From NCBI GenBank assembly GCA_028714855.1, contig JAQTLP010000005.1, positions 62,001-126,000 on the forward strand: 64,000 bases of DNA, given 5' to 3'. This document shows, piece by piece, positions 9,151-19,847 of this stretch. How positions within the stretch are numbered: position 1 is the first letter of the stretch; each line of letters starts with the position of its first letter. The notes under the pieces are model-generated. The model was not told where the DNA came from and searched no databases. It was given only the letters and a program-made list of their open reading frames with translations. The stretch comes from Phycisphaerae bacterium. Lineage in GTDB: Bacteria; Planctomycetota; Phycisphaerae; Sedimentisphaerales; Anaerobacaceae. The position numbers and the translations under genes were made by a program.

Positions 9151-9520
9151 GCATAAATTGGGTTCGTTTGGGTTTGTTTTTTCGAGTTGGTAGTTCGTGG
9201 TTCGTAGTTGTTAGTCACGGTATTTACTAAAGTTACAAGCATTTCAGGCATTTCAAAAATTGGGTTCGTTTTGCATAATTAATATGTTTTGATTGATTTT
9301 TTCATTCAGCGCAAACAATTAGCGATTCCACTTCTCCAAAAGAAGTTGCGGATAAATTCAAACGAGCTTTAACGGTTAATCTGACTTGGGTTTGCTAACC
9401 CTGAAGGCCTTGCCCCGCCCCTCCGAGGGGCGGGATGAACCCTGCTGGGCGAATGACGTTCATCTACTGATGAACTGGGGGAATTTTAACATATTTTTGA
9501 GCAAAAATCAAGAAAAATTA
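9151..9520 (+). repeat. Intergenic repeat, copy B (136-bp core plus extended module)
   Basis: The core at 9166-9301 reads as an exact inverted match to copy A (5667-5802). Beyond the core, homology with copy C (33007-33340) continues: GGTTTGCTAAC-like, CCCTGCTGGGCGA and AATTTTAACATATTTT-like blocks recur in the same order. A perfect hairpin GTTCATC-TACT-GATGAAC lies at 9458-9475. A second strong hairpin, CCCGCCCCT-CCG-AGGGGCGGG (about 9415-9435), is present only in copy B. A short direct repeat AATTGGGTTCGTTT occurs just before and near the end of the core. The element lies upstream of the rplM promoter. Confidence 0.85.
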
Positions 9521-9560
9521 GCCACAAAGACGCCAAGGCACAAAGAAATTTTTAGGCCGG
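9516..9560 (+). repeat. CCACAAAGACGCCAAGGCACAAAG-type dispersed repeat fragment
   Basis: A purine-rich stretch that in one frame would read LATKTPRHKE. From memory this kind of sequence recurs between genes in many environmental bacterial genomes and gives spurious short ORFs. Only one copy is seen in this window, so the call rests on background knowledge. Confidence 0.35.
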
Positions 9561-9591
9561 AGGAGTTAGGCGTAAATGGTTAGCTCTTGCC

Positions 9592-9620
9592 TTGACTTTT
9601 GCACGCTGCAATACTAAACT
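9592..9620 (+). promoter_or_regulatory. Candidate promoter of the MltR-like gene
   Basis: TTGACT (9592-9597), a 17-bp spacer and TAAACT (9615-9620), about 54 bp before the start at 9674. Confidence 0.45.
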
Positions 9621-9673
9621 ACCAACAAAAAGGGGGGTATATTACTATTTTTGATCTTAGAAAGGAGAAACAC

Positions 9674-10234
9674 ATGGGCGACGAAGGAGGTAGCCTCGTT
9701 GGTGATTTTAGTGCGTTCGTTAAAGAATTTGAGAACGAGAGCGATCGAGCCATAGTCGTAATCACCGCTGCGCGCCTTGACTACCTACTCTATTGCACCC
9801 TGCAAAAGTACTTCGTGCCAAACACATCTAAGACCGATGACCTTTTCGAGAACCAAGGCCCTGGTGCAACATTCAGCAATAAAATCATGCTCGCCTACAG
9901 GCTTGGTCTTATCGACAAGGACATGACACGTTCACTGAATCTCGTTCGGCGAATTCGGAACGACTTTGCTCATGAGGCTAGTGGCTGCTCCCTTGATAAA
10001 GGTAGTCATAAAGATCAAGTGAGAGATCTCATAGCCCCCTACAAGAAATTGTCTTTATATCAGCAGTTCCAAAAGGATATCATCAAGGCCTCATCTCAAT
10101 CCCGCGCTCATTACATGACGGTGCTCGGATTCTTAATCATTAGACTGAGCCGACTGTTTGAGTATATCGATCCAATCAACGATGCAGCCGCTTGGCGGTT
10201 GGTCACCCCAGCTATGAGAGATTGGAAACCATAG
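9674..10234 (+). CDS. MltR/MtlR-family protein
   Basis: About 186 residues. The region LFENQGPGATFSNKIMLAYRLGLI followed by LNLVRRIRNDFAHEA matches the core of the MltR (mannitol operon repressor) family. No DNA-binding domain is visible and no mannitol gene is nearby, so a mannitol role is doubtful. The RNDFAH segment also fits the R-x4-H pattern seen in HEPN-fold RNases; that link is my inference. ATG 9674 (MGDEGGSLVGD) follows a clear AAAGGAG eight bases upstream, while the longer frame from 9599 has none. It is the first of three accessory genes placed between repeat copy B and nrdJ. Confidence 0.75.
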   Translation: MGDEGGSLVGDFSAFVKEFENESDRAIVVITAARLDYLLYCTLQKYFVPNTSKTDDLFENQGPGATFSNKIMLAYRLGLIDKDMTRSLNLVRRIRNDFAHEASGCSLDKGSHKDQVRDLIAPYKKLSLYQQFQKDIIKASSQSRAHYMTVLGFLIIRLSRLFEYIDPINDAAAWRLVTPAMRDWKP

Positions 10235-10459
10235 ACCAAATAACTTGCTTCAACCGATTTTGGTAAGGGCGTGGCCCTTCCCTGAATGACTGATCGTTAT
10301 CGTTTTTAATTAGTCTGGTGTTTAGAACAACTCGCCTTCACCCCAAATTTCTTGTTGCTCTTAGCACAATGCTGGCATAAAATCAGTCCAAACTTGTGCT
10401 ATAGGTATCGTGCTGTACGTTATATGTTAGATGTTTAATCATGAAGGTTGTTCCTATAT

Positions 10460-10999
10460 ATGTCCAGTAGTTTTGAATTTAACGCGATTCTTTCATTCAA
10501 GATTACTTCTGCTAAGCTATGGTATGGAAATAGTCCATTTGCCTTTGGATTTCGAACTCCGGAGGATAAACCAGAAGAAGCAAGCCCTACATGCCCTACA
10601 CTGTGCCTTAACCTCATGTGCCAAGATTCTGAACTCAAGCGATTAGTAGGTAAGGTATCAGCCACTGCCAGTATTCAACGTCATCCAACTGATAGAATGA
10701 CCTTCAAAGACGGCATTATCGCCAAAGGAGAACTCAGTATTGGCATTAGCAATGAAGATGAGAATAGGAGGTGTTTAACGATTGAGGGCATTCTTCCTGA
10801 ATATTCATTTGATGCTGTAGTTTCTGCTTTAACTTTCAATAGTAATGAGATGCTTGCCCACAGCCATCTTGTTGTTGGGTTAAATAAGCCGCTAAGCCAA
10901 ATTAATTTTAAGAAACGTTACATTGATGATATTTTTGTGGAACTCTTAGCAATTCGTTTCGACATCGGAAAACAGGATGACAACCTTGATATGCCATAA
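10460..10999 (+). CDS. Hypothetical protein
   Basis: I do not recognise the family. About 179 residues, no signal peptide, membrane segment or repeat. It contains several scattered Cys and a mix of beta-prone segments such as GELSIGISNEDENRRCLTIEG. ATG 10460 (MSSSFEFNAIL) is preferred over ATG 10448 since a GAAGG site lies about 13 bases before it; both are possible. A promoter-like TTGCTC-17-TAAAAT occurs at 10355-10383. Base composition is more AT-rich than the neighbouring core genes, in keeping with acquired DNA. Confidence 0.6.
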   Translation: MSSSFEFNAILSFKITSAKLWYGNSPFAFGFRTPEDKPEEASPTCPTLCLNLMCQDSELKRLVGKVSATASIQRHPTDRMTFKDGIIAKGELSIGISNEDENRRCLTIEGILPEYSFDAVVSALTFNSNEMLAHSHLVVGLNKPLSQINFKKRYIDDIFVELLAIRFDIGKQDDNLDMP

Positions 11000-11148
11000 A
11001 TATTTATTACCAATGAAAGCTTAACAAGCAACTCAACTTGGATGACCTAAAGACTGTTGGTCATCTTAACGTTCCGCATTGAATTGGACTCGACTTTTGC
11101 CTTTTGAATTGCCTTATAATTTCTGACCCAAAAACTTATAATAAGGAA

Positions 11149-11451
11149 ATGCGAGAATATTATGTGTACATACTGGCGAAGGAACGCAATGGGGCGTTGT
11201 ATATCGGGATGGCAAAAGACCTGACGAAACGCGTTAAACGTCACAAGCAAAAAACGGCGGCGAAATTCACAAAGGATTATGAAGTCAACAAACTTGTGTA
11301 CTTTGAAAAGTTTGAAAACAGGCAAACAGCATCAAATAGAGAGCAACAACTAAAGAAATGGAATCGGCGATGGAAAATCAGATTGATTGAGCAATCAAAC
11401 CCAAGCTGGAAAGACTTAAATCCACTGGATCCCCGACAGAGAAGCAAGTAA
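11149..11451 (+). CDS. Small GIY-YIG domain protein
   Basis: Single-domain GIY-YIG endonuclease-like protein (YhbQ/UPF0213-like group), 100 residues. It starts YYVYILAKERNGALYIG, which carries the two halves of the GIY-YIG motif as YVY and YIG. The catalytic Arg follows in LTKRVKRHK and the metal-binding Glu in REQQLKKW. The tail RWKIRLIEQSNPSWKDL is typical of this small family. ATG 11149 (MREYYVY) fits family length; the frame opens at 11104. A TATAAT box lies at 11115-11120, about 30 bp upstream. The cellular role of the family is poorly known; they are often mobile, stand-alone genes. Confidence 0.85.
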   Translation: MREYYVYILAKERNGALYIGMAKDLTKRVKRHKQKTAAKFTKDYEVNKLVYFEKFENRQTASNREQQLKKWNRRWKIRLIEQSNPSWKDLNPLDPRQRSK

Positions 11452-11470
11452 GCACCAATCGAGGATCTCC

Positions 11471-11487
11471 GCTAAGCTGCGCTTAGC
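11471..11487. repeat. Palindrome GCTAAGC-TGC-GCTTAGC at the nrdJ stop
   Basis: A 7-bp perfect stem touching the nrdJ stop codon (11487-11489). It lacks a T-tract, so it is not a standard terminator, but it may protect the 3' end or mark the boundary with the accessory genes. Confidence 0.4.
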
Positions 11488-14400
11488 TACGAACAACCCA
11501 TTGAGTTTCCGCAGTTGAAGCACTTGTAGCAGGTGCCGTTTCGGACGGTGATGGCTCCGCAAATATCGCAGGCGGGAGCATCATCTGAAAAATGCTCAAA
11601 CTGAGAACTGAACTGGTGCATAACCGCCGCTTCGGACTGCACTTGACCGGCTTCATCGGTAACAACCGAGCTAACCAGCGCTCCTATTCGATTGGCTATG
11701 TTGGCTAATCTGCCTTTCGGGGCGGGCACAGACTGGATGGACTGTTTTGAAGAAGATTGCTCTTCAGCAGAAATTGCCTTTGCTCCGCCTTCGCTTACGC
11801 TACGACGGACAGGCTTGCTTTTTACCACGGTTTTTACCTCGGCAATTTTATGCGCGAGGTCTTTGGTCTTCTCGACTAACTGCCTTGCTGTCGTCGTATT
11901 TTTACTTTCCTTTGTCTCCGCTGAGCGATTAGGAGTGTTCTGCTCGGCATAGCCGGGTATGAACTGGCAACCCAGCCAGCAGAAAATATAATCAATTAAG
12001 CTCTTTGCAAAAGGTATGTCGCGGTTCGAAGTCATTCCCGACGGCTCGAACCTTGCGTGGCGGAACTTATCCACCAGCGTTATCAGCGGCACGCCATACT
12101 GCAGCGACATTGAAGTGCAGGTGCCTATCACATCCATAAGGCCGCCGACGGTGCTGCCTTCCTTAGCCATAGTGATAAACAGCTCACCAGGCTGACCATC
12201 CTCATACAAGCCAACCGTCAGGTAGCCTTCGTGCCCCGCAACGGAGAATTTATGCGTCAGGCTATGGCGGGTATCCGGCAGCCGATGCCTGAACGGGCGA
12301 GCCGGCATTTGCCCTTCAGCAGCAGCCTTGCCATCTTTATGTTTCTGGGTAGAGACCGGCTGGAGCTTTTTGGAGCCATCGCGATAGATTGCAACCGCTT
12401 TTAATCCGAGCTTCCAACCTTCGGTATAAGCCGCGGCGATTTCTTCGGTCGTGCTTTCTTTGGGCATATTGATGGTCTTGCTGATAGCGCCGGTTATAAA
12501 CGGCTGGACAGCGGCCATCATTTTCAGATGCGCGAGATAATGGATATGTCTTTTACCGTTGCGAGGTTTAAAGGCACAATCAAAAATCGCCAAATGGTCA
12601 GGGTTAACTTTTTCCGCCCCTTCGATGGTTTCACTTTTGTCTATGCAGTCACAGATTGATTTAATATCTTCTGCGCTGTAACCGAGCCTGTCGAGTGCCA
12701 TTGGGACGGTTTTGTTAACAAGCTTGAGCCCACCGCCGCCGGCCAACAGCTTATATTTGACTAAAGCAATGTCCGGCTCAACGCCGGTGGTATCGCAATC
12801 CATCATAAAGCCGATGGTTCCGGTCGGGGCAAGGACAGTTACCTGGGCATTTCGGAAGCCGACTTTGGAGCCGGCGTCAAAGGCCTGGTCCCAGACGTCT
12901 CTGGCAGCGTTTCGTATATAGTCCGGGCAGTGCGGTTCCGGGATATTAAGGACGTGCTGGCGGTGCATATTTATAACCTTCAGCATCGCTTCTGCATTCT
13001 TACCGAACTCCTTAAAAGGCCCTTTAATTGAGGCGATTTCGGCGCTTGCCGTATAAGCCGTTCCTGTCATTATTGCGCTTATCGCCCCTGCCATTGCCCT
13101 TGCCTGGTCGGAATCATAAGGAAGCGCAAGACTCATAGCAAGGCAGCCGAGATTGGCATAGCCCAGACCGAGCGGCCTGAACAGATGGCTGTTGACGGCA
13201 ATTGGTTTATCCGGATAGCTTCCGTTATCAACCAGAATTTCCTGAGCGATGATGAACAGCCGAACGGCGATTTTAAAGCCGGCAACATCGAATGAGCCGT
13301 CTTCCCTGCGAAACTTCATAAGATTCAGCGAAGCCAGATTGCACGCCGAATCATCGATGAACATATATTCGCTGCAGGGGTTCGAGGAATTAATCGGCCC
13401 GGAGGCTGGACAGGTGTGCCAACGGTTAATTGTGCTGTCGTACTGCAGGCCGGGGTCGCCGCAAATTCTCGTGCCCTCGGCAATCTGTTCCATCAGCTTG
13501 CGTGCCGAATGTTCCTCTACCTTTTCGCCCGTCGTTACGGCGTATGTGGACCACGCTGCGTCCTTTTCCACCGCCTGCATAAACTCATCGGTTACGCGCA
13601 CGGAAAAATTGGAATTTTGAAACATCACGCTGCTGTAAGCTTCCTGGTTATATTCCCCGTCGTAGCCGGCCTCGATAAGTGCCCAGGCCTTTTTTTCCTC
13701 CTCGGCTTTGCAGGTAATAAATTCCTCGATATCAGGATGGGTGACCTTTAATGACTGCATCTTCGCCGCACGGCGGGTTTTTCCGCCCGATTTGATTACC
13801 GCGGCTATCTGGTCATAAACCCTCATAAAACTCAAGGGCCCCGAAGGTTTACCGCCGCCGGACAGTTTCTCTTTGCTGCTCCGCAGCGTTGAAAGGTCGG
13901 TTCCTGTTCCTGAGCCGTGCTTAAACAGCATCGCCTCGCTTGCCGCAAGGCGCATTATATCTTCCATCGAGTCCTTGACCGACTGGATAAAACAGGCCGA
14001 GGCCTGGGGGTATTCGTAGCTGTTTTCGCACGCAACAGCCGTTTTGCTCTTCGGGTCCCAGTGGAAATTATGCCTGCCGCCGCCAACGCCATAGACGTCA
14101 AAAAGGCCTACGTTAAACCAAACGGGCGAATTAAACGACCCATACTGGTTCACGCACAGCCAGGCAAGCTCATTGTAGAAAGTTTCGGCATCCTCGTCGG
14201 TTGCGAAGTAACCGTCTTTTCTTCCGCGGTCGGCTATCGTTCTGCAAACACGGTGGATAAGCTGCTTTACTGAATTCTCCCGCCGACCGGATTCGTTGTC
14301 TCCATAAAAGTATTTGCTGGCCACAACCTTTACTGCCAATTGGCTCCAGGAAGCCGGGACCTCGATATTGTCCTGCTCGAAAACCACCTGTCCGCCATCA

Positions 14401-14573
14401 CCGCTGATCTTGGCCGAACGGGTTTCCCATTCAAGCTGTTCAAATGGATGAACGCCGGGTGTCGAAAAGAAATACTCCATTCTCAAACCGGCTGAACCGC
14501 GGGCTTCTACAGCGGTTTCTGGTGGGGTTTGCTCGTCTCTAAATGGATTTTCGGGATTGAATTTTTGCGACAT
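11487..14573 (-). CDS. nrdJ: Adenosylcobalamin-dependent (class II) ribonucleotide reductase
   Basis: Reduces ribonucleotides to deoxyribonucleotides with a coenzyme-B12-derived radical, independent of oxygen. Recognisable parts: the early FNSPVWFNVG and ASACFIQSVKDSMEDI blocks, a GTGTDLSTLRSSKE stretch, the active-site loop NPCSEYMF with a catalytic Cys, APTGTIGFMMDCDTTGVEPD, and a C-terminal Cys-rich ribbon (ACDICG, CYKCFNCGNSMGCS) that carries the redox cysteines. Length 1028 residues is usual for large class II enzymes of this type. A linker with many Ser/Lys/Gln precedes the ribbon. ATG 14573 follows CGGAGG. No B12 synthesis gene or B12 riboswitch is seen nearby. Confidence 0.95.
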   Translation of the reverse strand: MSQKFNPENPFRDEQTPPETAVEARGSAGLRMEYFFSTPGVHPFEQLEWETRSAKISGDGGQVVFEQDNIEVPASWSQLAVKVVASKYFYGDNESGRRENSVKQLIHRVCRTIADRGRKDGYFATDEDAETFYNELAWLCVNQYGSFNSPVWFNVGLFDVYGVGGGRHNFHWDPKSKTAVACENSYEYPQASACFIQSVKDSMEDIMRLAASEAMLFKHGSGTGTDLSTLRSSKEKLSGGGKPSGPLSFMRVYDQIAAVIKSGGKTRRAAKMQSLKVTHPDIEEFITCKAEEEKKAWALIEAGYDGEYNQEAYSSVMFQNSNFSVRVTDEFMQAVEKDAAWSTYAVTTGEKVEEHSARKLMEQIAEGTRICGDPGLQYDSTINRWHTCPASGPINSSNPCSEYMFIDDSACNLASLNLMKFRREDGSFDVAGFKIAVRLFIIAQEILVDNGSYPDKPIAVNSHLFRPLGLGYANLGCLAMSLALPYDSDQARAMAGAISAIMTGTAYTASAEIASIKGPFKEFGKNAEAMLKVINMHRQHVLNIPEPHCPDYIRNAARDVWDQAFDAGSKVGFRNAQVTVLAPTGTIGFMMDCDTTGVEPDIALVKYKLLAGGGGLKLVNKTVPMALDRLGYSAEDIKSICDCIDKSETIEGAEKVNPDHLAIFDCAFKPRNGKRHIHYLAHLKMMAAVQPFITGAISKTINMPKESTTEEIAAAYTEGWKLGLKAVAIYRDGSKKLQPVSTQKHKDGKAAAEGQMPARPFRHRLPDTRHSLTHKFSVAGHEGYLTVGLYEDGQPGELFITMAKEGSTVGGLMDVIGTCTSMSLQYGVPLITLVDKFRHARFEPSGMTSNRDIPFAKSLIDYIFCWLGCQFIPGYAEQNTPNRSAETKESKNTTTARQLVEKTKDLAHKIAEVKTVVKSKPVRRSVSEGGAKAISAEEQSSSKQSIQSVPAPKGRLANIANRIGALVSSVVTDEAGQVQSEAAVMHQFSSQFEHFSDDAPACDICGAITVRNGTCYKCFNCGNSMGCS

Positions 14574-14600
14574 TTACGCGCCTCCGTGCGAAAAACGGGA

Positions 14601-14650
14601 TACCACAACATATAGTAAAATGAACGGGAACTACGCCAGATATAGTTATA
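14601..14650 (-). promoter_or_regulatory. Tandem NrdR-box-like sites upstream of nrdJ
   Basis: Two similar AT-rich half-palindromes occur with start-to-start spacing of 30 bp, about three DNA turns. Read on the minus strand they contain AACTATATCTGG (near 14635-14650) and TACTATATGTTGTGG (near 14602-14617). They resemble the NrdR consensus built on ACTATATATAGT, and the paired spacing is what NrdR normally uses. They lie 30-75 bp before nrdJ. A NrdR gene is not in the window. Confidence 0.5.
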
Positions 14651-14841
14651 AAACCCGTAAAAATTCTATCGGCAGATTAATGACAATTTGATAAGGTGTA
14701 AAGAGCAAACTCGGAATTTTTTGTATAAATTTATCGACCTTGCCGTTAGTCCTTGTAGTTACTAAAGCTACGAAGAGGAAATTTTTCTACAAAACCAACA
14801 ACACGTTTCAGATATTTTCACTTTGATGTTAAGATAACAAT

Positions 14842-16182
14842 ATGCCGGCACAAACAAGAGACAAATTCGAAGCAATCCGTGAAAAGATAAGAGGTTTTCC
14901 ACTCGGGCCCGGCCTTTATTTTATGAAAGGCCCTGCGGATAAAGTGCTTTACATCGGCAAAGCCAAAAACCTGCGCTCGCGGGTGGCCAGCTATTTCCAG
15001 CAAGCCGCTGATATTGCTGTTTCGCGAGGTCCGAAAATAGTTGAAATGCTCACCAAAGTTGAAACCGTTGACTTTCTGGAATCCGAAACAGAAGTTGCCG
15101 CAATGCTGCAGGAAGCACGACTGATTAAAGACATTCACCCTCCCTATAATACAGACCTCATCGACGACAAAACCTTTCCATATCTGGAAATCACCACAGA
15201 CGAAGACTTTCCCGGCATCTATATCACCCGAAAACCCAGGCCAAGCGGCAGATTGTTCGGGCCTTTCGCCGGCGCAAAAGACCTGCGGGCTGTTTTGGTA
15301 GAGATGCAACAGATATTTAAGTTTCGAACCTGCAAACTGGATATTAAGGACGACGATACTAACCGTAAGTTCTTTCGCCCCTGCATCTTATACAGCATAA
15401 AGCAATGCGCCGCTCCGTGCGCGGCTAAAATAAGCAGGAGTGAATATAAAAAAATTATCAAAGACCTTGTGAAATTCCTGCTTTCGAAGCGTTCAATTGT
15501 CCTTCGACAGATGAAAAAACAAATGGCAGAAGCGGCCGCAGAGACAAATTACGAGAAAGCAGCAATGTTTCGCGACCGTATCCGGCTGATTGAGCGGCTG
15601 GATCACCGAGGCACACCAGATGAGGATGTTCAGCCGGAAGTTTTCGCCGCTGACCCTGCCGAAGCCCTCGAAAAACTCCAGCTTCTTCTGCAATCTCCTC
15701 AGCCGGTCAGAATTATCGAGGGAATTGATGTCGCCAATATCAGCGGCGCAGAGGCGGTCGGCTCCTTAGTCAAATTTATTGATGGCAGGCCGTTTAAGAG
15801 CGGCTATCGGCGATTCAAGATAAAAACCGTCAAGGGAGTCGATGACTATGCGATGATTGCCGAAGTGGTCGGACGCAGATACAAATATGCCCTGCAGGGC
15901 GAAGAACTCTGGCCGGACTTGATTTTAATTGATGGCGGACTCGGACATCTTCACGCAGCCCAAACCGCTCTTAGAGAAATGAATGCGCCGCCCATAAAAA
16001 TCACCGCAATCGCTAAACGCGAAGAAGACCTCTATCTGCAGAGCAGTTCAAAACCATTGAAACTGTCCCGCCATTCACCCGTTTTGAAACTCCTGCAATA
16101 CATCCGCGACGAAGCCCACCGCTTCGCACAACACTACCACCACATCCTGCGAAGTAAAAAAATACTAAACAAAAAATTCTAA
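14842..16182 (+). CDS. Short UvrC-like excinuclease subunit lacking the HhH domain
   Basis: Nucleotide-excision-repair nuclease homologue of 446 residues, against about 600 for ordinary UvrC. The N-terminal GIY-YIG nuclease (GPGLYFMKG, KVLYIGKAKNLRSRV, glutamate in FLESETEVAAMLQEA), the Cys-rich region (FRPCILYSIKQCAAPCAAKIS) and a UVR motif (ETNYEKAAMFRDRIRLIE) are in order. The segment that normally separates the UVR motif from the RNase H-like domain is almost absent. The RNase H-like domain retains Asp in GIDVAN, Asp in LILIDGG and His in RDEAHRFAQHYHH, but the usual DISH is DVAN. The protein ends right after LRSKK, where two helix-hairpin-helix motifs would follow. No frameshift or HhH coding sequence is seen downstream; the next gene converges 33 bp away. 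Start ATG 14842; no Shine-Dalgarno. Confidence 0.85.
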   Translation: MPAQTRDKFEAIREKIRGFPLGPGLYFMKGPADKVLYIGKAKNLRSRVASYFQQAADIAVSRGPKIVEMLTKVETVDFLESETEVAAMLQEARLIKDIHPPYNTDLIDDKTFPYLEITTDEDFPGIYITRKPRPSGRLFGPFAGAKDLRAVLVEMQQIFKFRTCKLDIKDDDTNRKFFRPCILYSIKQCAAPCAAKISRSEYKKIIKDLVKFLLSKRSIVLRQMKKQMAEAAAETNYEKAAMFRDRIRLIERLDHRGTPDEDVQPEVFAADPAEALEKLQLLLQSPQPVRIIEGIDVANISGAEAVGSLVKFIDGRPFKSGYRRFKIKTVKGVDDYAMIAEVVGRRYKYALQGEELWPDLILIDGGLGHLHAAQTALREMNAPPIKITAIAKREEDLYLQSSSKPLKLSRHSPVLKLLQYIRDEAHRFAQHYHHILRSKKILNKKF

Positions 16183-16214
16183 TCGTCGATTTTTACAAAC
16201 CAAGAGGCTGTTTA

Positions 16215-17297
16215 TTATTTTGTGAATCCTTTTAAACAAAGGTCGGTATCGAACCGTTTCTTTTCGTAACAGTTATTTTTGACGTAACGATACGCTTTTT
16301 TCATTTCCTGAGAGGTTTTTACCCTACCTTTGTTCGCAAGTTTTTCGTTTGAAGTGTATATAATAATTTCATCTGCCAGTTTCTGTTTTAGAAATGAAGT
16401 TGTAACTTTTTCTCCGCCTTCGACGAGAATTTGCTGAACCTCTCTTTTGCCAAGATTAGTTAATACACTTTCGAGGCTACATTTTCCGCCAGCGGAAGAA
16501 ACAGCAACGACCTCTATCCCCTTTTTCTTTAGTATTGGGATTTTTTTATTGTTTTTTTGTATGGTAAATACGGCCACCAGCGTTTTTTTTACGGTTTTGA
16601 TTAGATTACAGTTCAGCGGAATTTTTAATTGACTATCAAGGACGGTTCTTAGCGGTTGTTTTCCTATATCTGGCCTTGCTGTGAGCATTGGGTCATCGGC
16701 AAGCACTGTATCTATACCGACCATGATTGCCTGGACTTTTTTTCGCAGTTTATGCGCATCTTTCCTGCTTTTAGCCCCTGTTATCCATCGCTTTTTATCA
16801 GTTCGAGCCAGAAAACCATCTTTGCTTTGAGCCCACTTGACAATTACCCAAGGGTTTTTCGTTCTGGCAAACTTAAAAAACGGAGCGTTCAGTAATTGTG
16901 CCTCTTTCTTACAGACATCCATTTTAACTTCGATGCCTGCGTTTTTGAGGATTCTGAAACCTTTGCCGTTGACCTTTTTTGTCGGGTCTTTAACCGCCGC
17001 GACGACTTTTCTTATTCCTGATTTTATAATTGTTTTCGTACAGGGAGGAGTCTTTCCAAAATGGCAGCACGGCTCAAGCGTAACATACATTGTCGCGCCG
17101 CGAGGTGCTTTTTTGCAGTTTTTAAGTGCGTTAATCTCCGCGTGCGGCCCGCCGAATTTCCTGTGCCATCCCCTGCCGATAACCTGACCGCCTTTTACGA
17201 TGACCGCCCCAACCGCCGGATTCGGCTCAACACTACCAATGCCCCACCGAGCCAGTCTCAGGGCTTGATTCATAAACCGTTTGTGGGCATGTTCCAC
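16215..17297 (-). CDS. ribD: Bifunctional riboflavin deaminase/reductase
   Basis: Carries out deamination of diaminohydroxyphosphoribosylaminopyrimidine and the following side-chain reduction in riboflavin synthesis. N-terminal zinc deaminase: zinc ligands and proton donor in GPHAEINAL and LEPCCHFGKTPPCT (residues about 50-90). C-terminal RibD reductase: WVIVKWAQSKDGFLA, RKDAHKLRKKVQAIMVGIDTVLADDP and VLVEGG-like ILVEGGEKV. 360 residues, normal length. GTG start at 17297 with AGAGG about 11 bases before. It is the last gene of the minus-strand run from the methyltransferase; other rib genes are not nearby. Confidence 0.94.
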   Translation of the reverse strand: MEHAHKRFMNQALRLARWGIGSVEPNPAVGAVIVKGGQVIGRGWHRKFGGPHAEINALKNCKKAPRGATMYVTLEPCCHFGKTPPCTKTIIKSGIRKVVAAVKDPTKKVNGKGFRILKNAGIEVKMDVCKKEAQLLNAPFFKFARTKNPWVIVKWAQSKDGFLARTDKKRWITGAKSRKDAHKLRKKVQAIMVGIDTVLADDPMLTARPDIGKQPLRTVLDSQLKIPLNCNLIKTVKKTLVAVFTIQKNNKKIPILKKKGIEVVAVSSAGGKCSLESVLTNLGKREVQQILVEGGEKVTTSFLKQKLADEIIIYTSNEKLANKGRVKTSQEMKKAYRYVKNNCYEKKRFDTDLCLKGFTK

Positions 17298-17324
17298 CGT
17301 TTTATGCCTCTTTATGTGACAATT

Positions 17325-19795
<2,471 letters not shown>

Positions 19796-19847
19796 TTATT
19801 TATACGCTTTGAGGCGACGTTTTGCAATAGCGGGCCGGCTAAATCGT

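Noticed and set aside
9674-10234. Mannitol operon repressor proper
   Set aside because: Family match only in the MltR core; no mannitol transport or dehydrogenase gene nearby.
14730-14790. Degenerate piece of the repeat core (TTACTAAAG-TAC)
   Set aside because: Under 20 bp of partial similarity, can arise by chance in AT-rich DNA.
14574-14841. Cobalamin riboswitch before nrdJ
   Set aside because: No B12-box (GCCACTG-like) or matching stems seen on the minus strand; only NrdR-like boxes.
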